From positions 1 through 6,640 of the forward strand of contig JAQTMP010000041.1 of the NCBI GenBank assembly GCA_028714275.1: DNA of 6,640 bases, in the 5' to 3' direction. The position numbers and the translations under genes were made by a program. Shown here in pieces: positions 5,043 to 6,640 of this stretch (positions are counted from its first letter, which is position 1; each line of letters opens with the position of its first letter). The DNA comes from Candidatus Paceibacterota bacterium (GTDB lineage Bacteria > Patescibacteriota > Minisyncoccia > Phycocordibacterales > CAINVO01). The notes under the pieces were generated by a model that did no database searches, was not told the origin of the DNA, and was given only the letters and a program-made list of their open reading frames with translations.

Positions 5043-6420
5043 ATAGTTACGGCCGACATTCACCAGGGCTTATAACAGTCAGCTGATATCTTGCGATACG
5101 TCACCGCCGTTATTTGACCTTCTGGCATTGGTCAGGTGTCACCCCCTATACATCCTCTTACGAGTTCGCAGGGAGCTGTGTTTTTGGTAAACAGTTGCCA
5201 GGGATACTTTCGTTGAAGCCCCTTGAGTTAACAAAGGGCAAGCCTTATTCCGAAGTTACGGCTGCTTTTTTGCCGAGTTCCTTGGAGATCTCTCACTCGT
5301 TCGTCTTGGTCTACTCGACCTGATCACCTGTGTCGGTTTGCGGTACGGTTTCAACGTGATTAAGCTTAGAGAATTTTCTTGGAAGCGTGCTTTACCAGAT
5401 TTGATAGAGGCGAACCTCTACCATTTTCGCTGTGCTTGGAATCGCAATTAAATGCAGTGTCCGGATTTACCTAGACAGCTTCCTCACACCACGAGCGCAA
5501 ATCCATAATGCGCCCAGCATACTACACTCCGTCCTCCCATCGCATCACGCCAAAGTCATGGAATATTAACCATGTGTCCATCGGATCCGACCCTCGTCAT
5601 TTCCTTAGGCCCGACTAACCCTTCGCTGACAATCATAGCGAAGGAAACCTTGATCTTTCGACGTGCGGGTATCTCACCCGCATTGTGGTTACTTGTGCCA
5701 ACATTCTTACTTCGCAACGCTCCAGTATGGGTCACCCCTTTACCTTCATTGCAGATGCGAACACTCTCCTACCGCTCCCATTTTCCGAAGAAAACGAAAG
5801 CCCTCAGTTTCGGTACTATGCTTAGCCCCGTTCATTTGCGGCGCAAAATCTCTGGATGAGTGAGCTGTTACGCTATCTTTAAAGGATGGCTGCTTCTAAG
5901 CCAACCTCCTCATTGTCCATGAAATTTCACCACCTTAAGTACACTTAGCATAGATTTAGGGACCTTAAATAGAGATCAAGGGCTGTTTCCCTTTTGACTA
6001 GTGGAGCTTAGCCCCCACAGTCTAACTGCCAAACTATAACTCTCAGTATTCGGAGTTTGATAGGACTCGCGAGATTTCTCCCTGTCGAGTCCTTCCAGTG
6101 CTCTACCCCTGAGAGGAACATTTGACGCTAGCCCAAAAGCTATTTCGGAGAGAACCAGCTATTACCAGGCTCGATTAGCTTTTCACTTCTTACCACATGT
6201 CATCCGAATGCGTTGAACGACATACCGGTTCGGGCCTCCATGATTCTTTCGAATCACTTCACCCTGCACATGGCAAGCTCGCACTGGCTTCGGGTCTGAT
6301 GTGTACTACAAACGCACTATTAATACTCGGTTTCCCTATGGCTCCATCCTTTATGGGGACTTAGCCGGGCAGCACACATCAACTCGTTGGCTCATTCTTC
6401 AATAGGCACGCCGTGACGGA

Positions 6421-6515
6421 CAGAATTCAATAAACAAAGCGTAATGCGTAAAGAGTAAAAGGGAACAATCTCCACAATTACTTATTACGTTTTACTTTTT
6501 ACGTATTAAATTCTG
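6421..6515 (-). repeat. Hairpin insertion (possible intervening sequence) at 23S helix 25
   Basis: Where E. coli 23S has the short helix 25 (about 533-560) this gene has an AT-rich palindrome. The outer arms CAGAATTCAATA (6421-6432) and TATTAAATTCTG (6504-6515) pair with one mismatch; the inner arms 6447-6460 and 6490-6503 pair over 14 bp with one G.T. A 14-nt bulge and a 29-nt loop remain. Helix 25 is a known site of intervening sequences that RNase III removes in Salmonella and other bacteria, leaving fragmented 23S. Part of it (6475-6512) resembles 2443-2479 in intron L2593. Confidence 0.65.
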
Positions 6516-6576
6516 CCCGCGCCGACTCCTTGTAAGCATATGGTTTCAGGTCTATTTCACCGCCCTCAACGGGCTG

Positions 6577-6613
<37 letters not shown>

Positions 6614-6640
6614 ATCACAAAATGTATTTAGCCTTAGCGG

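Noticed and set aside
5572..5863. Overlapping plus-strand ORFs of 95 and 66 residues
   Set aside because: Both are antisense to conserved 23S exon sequence; composition and frame are imposed by the rRNA.
5043..6420. Search for a fifth intron in the 5' half of 23S
   Set aside because: The exon follows E. coli 23S without a large gap and has no GATATAGTC-type P7 strand.

Overview
The window reads as part of a Candidate Phyla Radiation (Patescibacteria) genome, most likely of the Parcubacteria type. The reasons are a 23S rRNA gene split by several group I introns that carry LAGLIDADG homing endonuclease genes, a short membrane-anchored protein with the Cys-x-Asp...Glu...Asp-Cys-Gly-Gly-x-Cys motif common in these genomes, and promoters that appear to give leaderless mRNAs. 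UGA is a stop codon here (the intron L2500 ORF ends on it), so the recoded UGA=Gly lineages are unlikely. Phylum placement is inference; no database search was possible.

Every supported gene lies on the minus strand, so transcription runs from high to low coordinates. From the right edge the window holds 23S rRNA (5' part outside the window), a 23S-5S spacer with a 24-bp perfect inverted repeat, 5S rRNA (about 1543-1659), a 20-bp perfect inverted repeat that looks like the operon terminator (1418-1530), a short leader, a one-TM surface protein gene (480-1271), and the first 146 codons of a RodA/FtsW-type cell-wall glycosyltransferase gene (440 to beyond the left edge).

The main feature is the 23S gene. 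Comparison with E. coli 23S places four group I introns at E. coli positions 1917, 1951, 2500 and 2593 (H69, H71, the peptidyl-transferase ring and H93). Each has a P1 guide helix ending in U.G, a 3' exon complement for P10, paired P7 strands (GACU...AGUC) and a terminal G. Introns L2500 and L1951 have related cores but carry unrelated homing endonucleases in different peripheral loops: a two-motif protein between the P4 and P7 strands, and a one-motif protein between the two P7 strands. Introns L2593 and L1917 have no credible ORF. L1917 and L1951 are separated by a 34-nt exon, the arrangement known from Coxiella burnetii 23S.

Two further insertions share an AT-rich TACGTATTA-type repeat. 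One (about 150 nt) lies in the P1 loop of intron L2593 and pushes the guide sequence far from the 5' splice site. The other forms a long hairpin at the place of helix 25 of 23S rRNA, a classic site for intervening sequences. This suggests a small palindromic element that settles in RNA loops where it is tolerated. Mature rRNA therefore probably needs four splicing events and perhaps one or more hairpin-processing steps.
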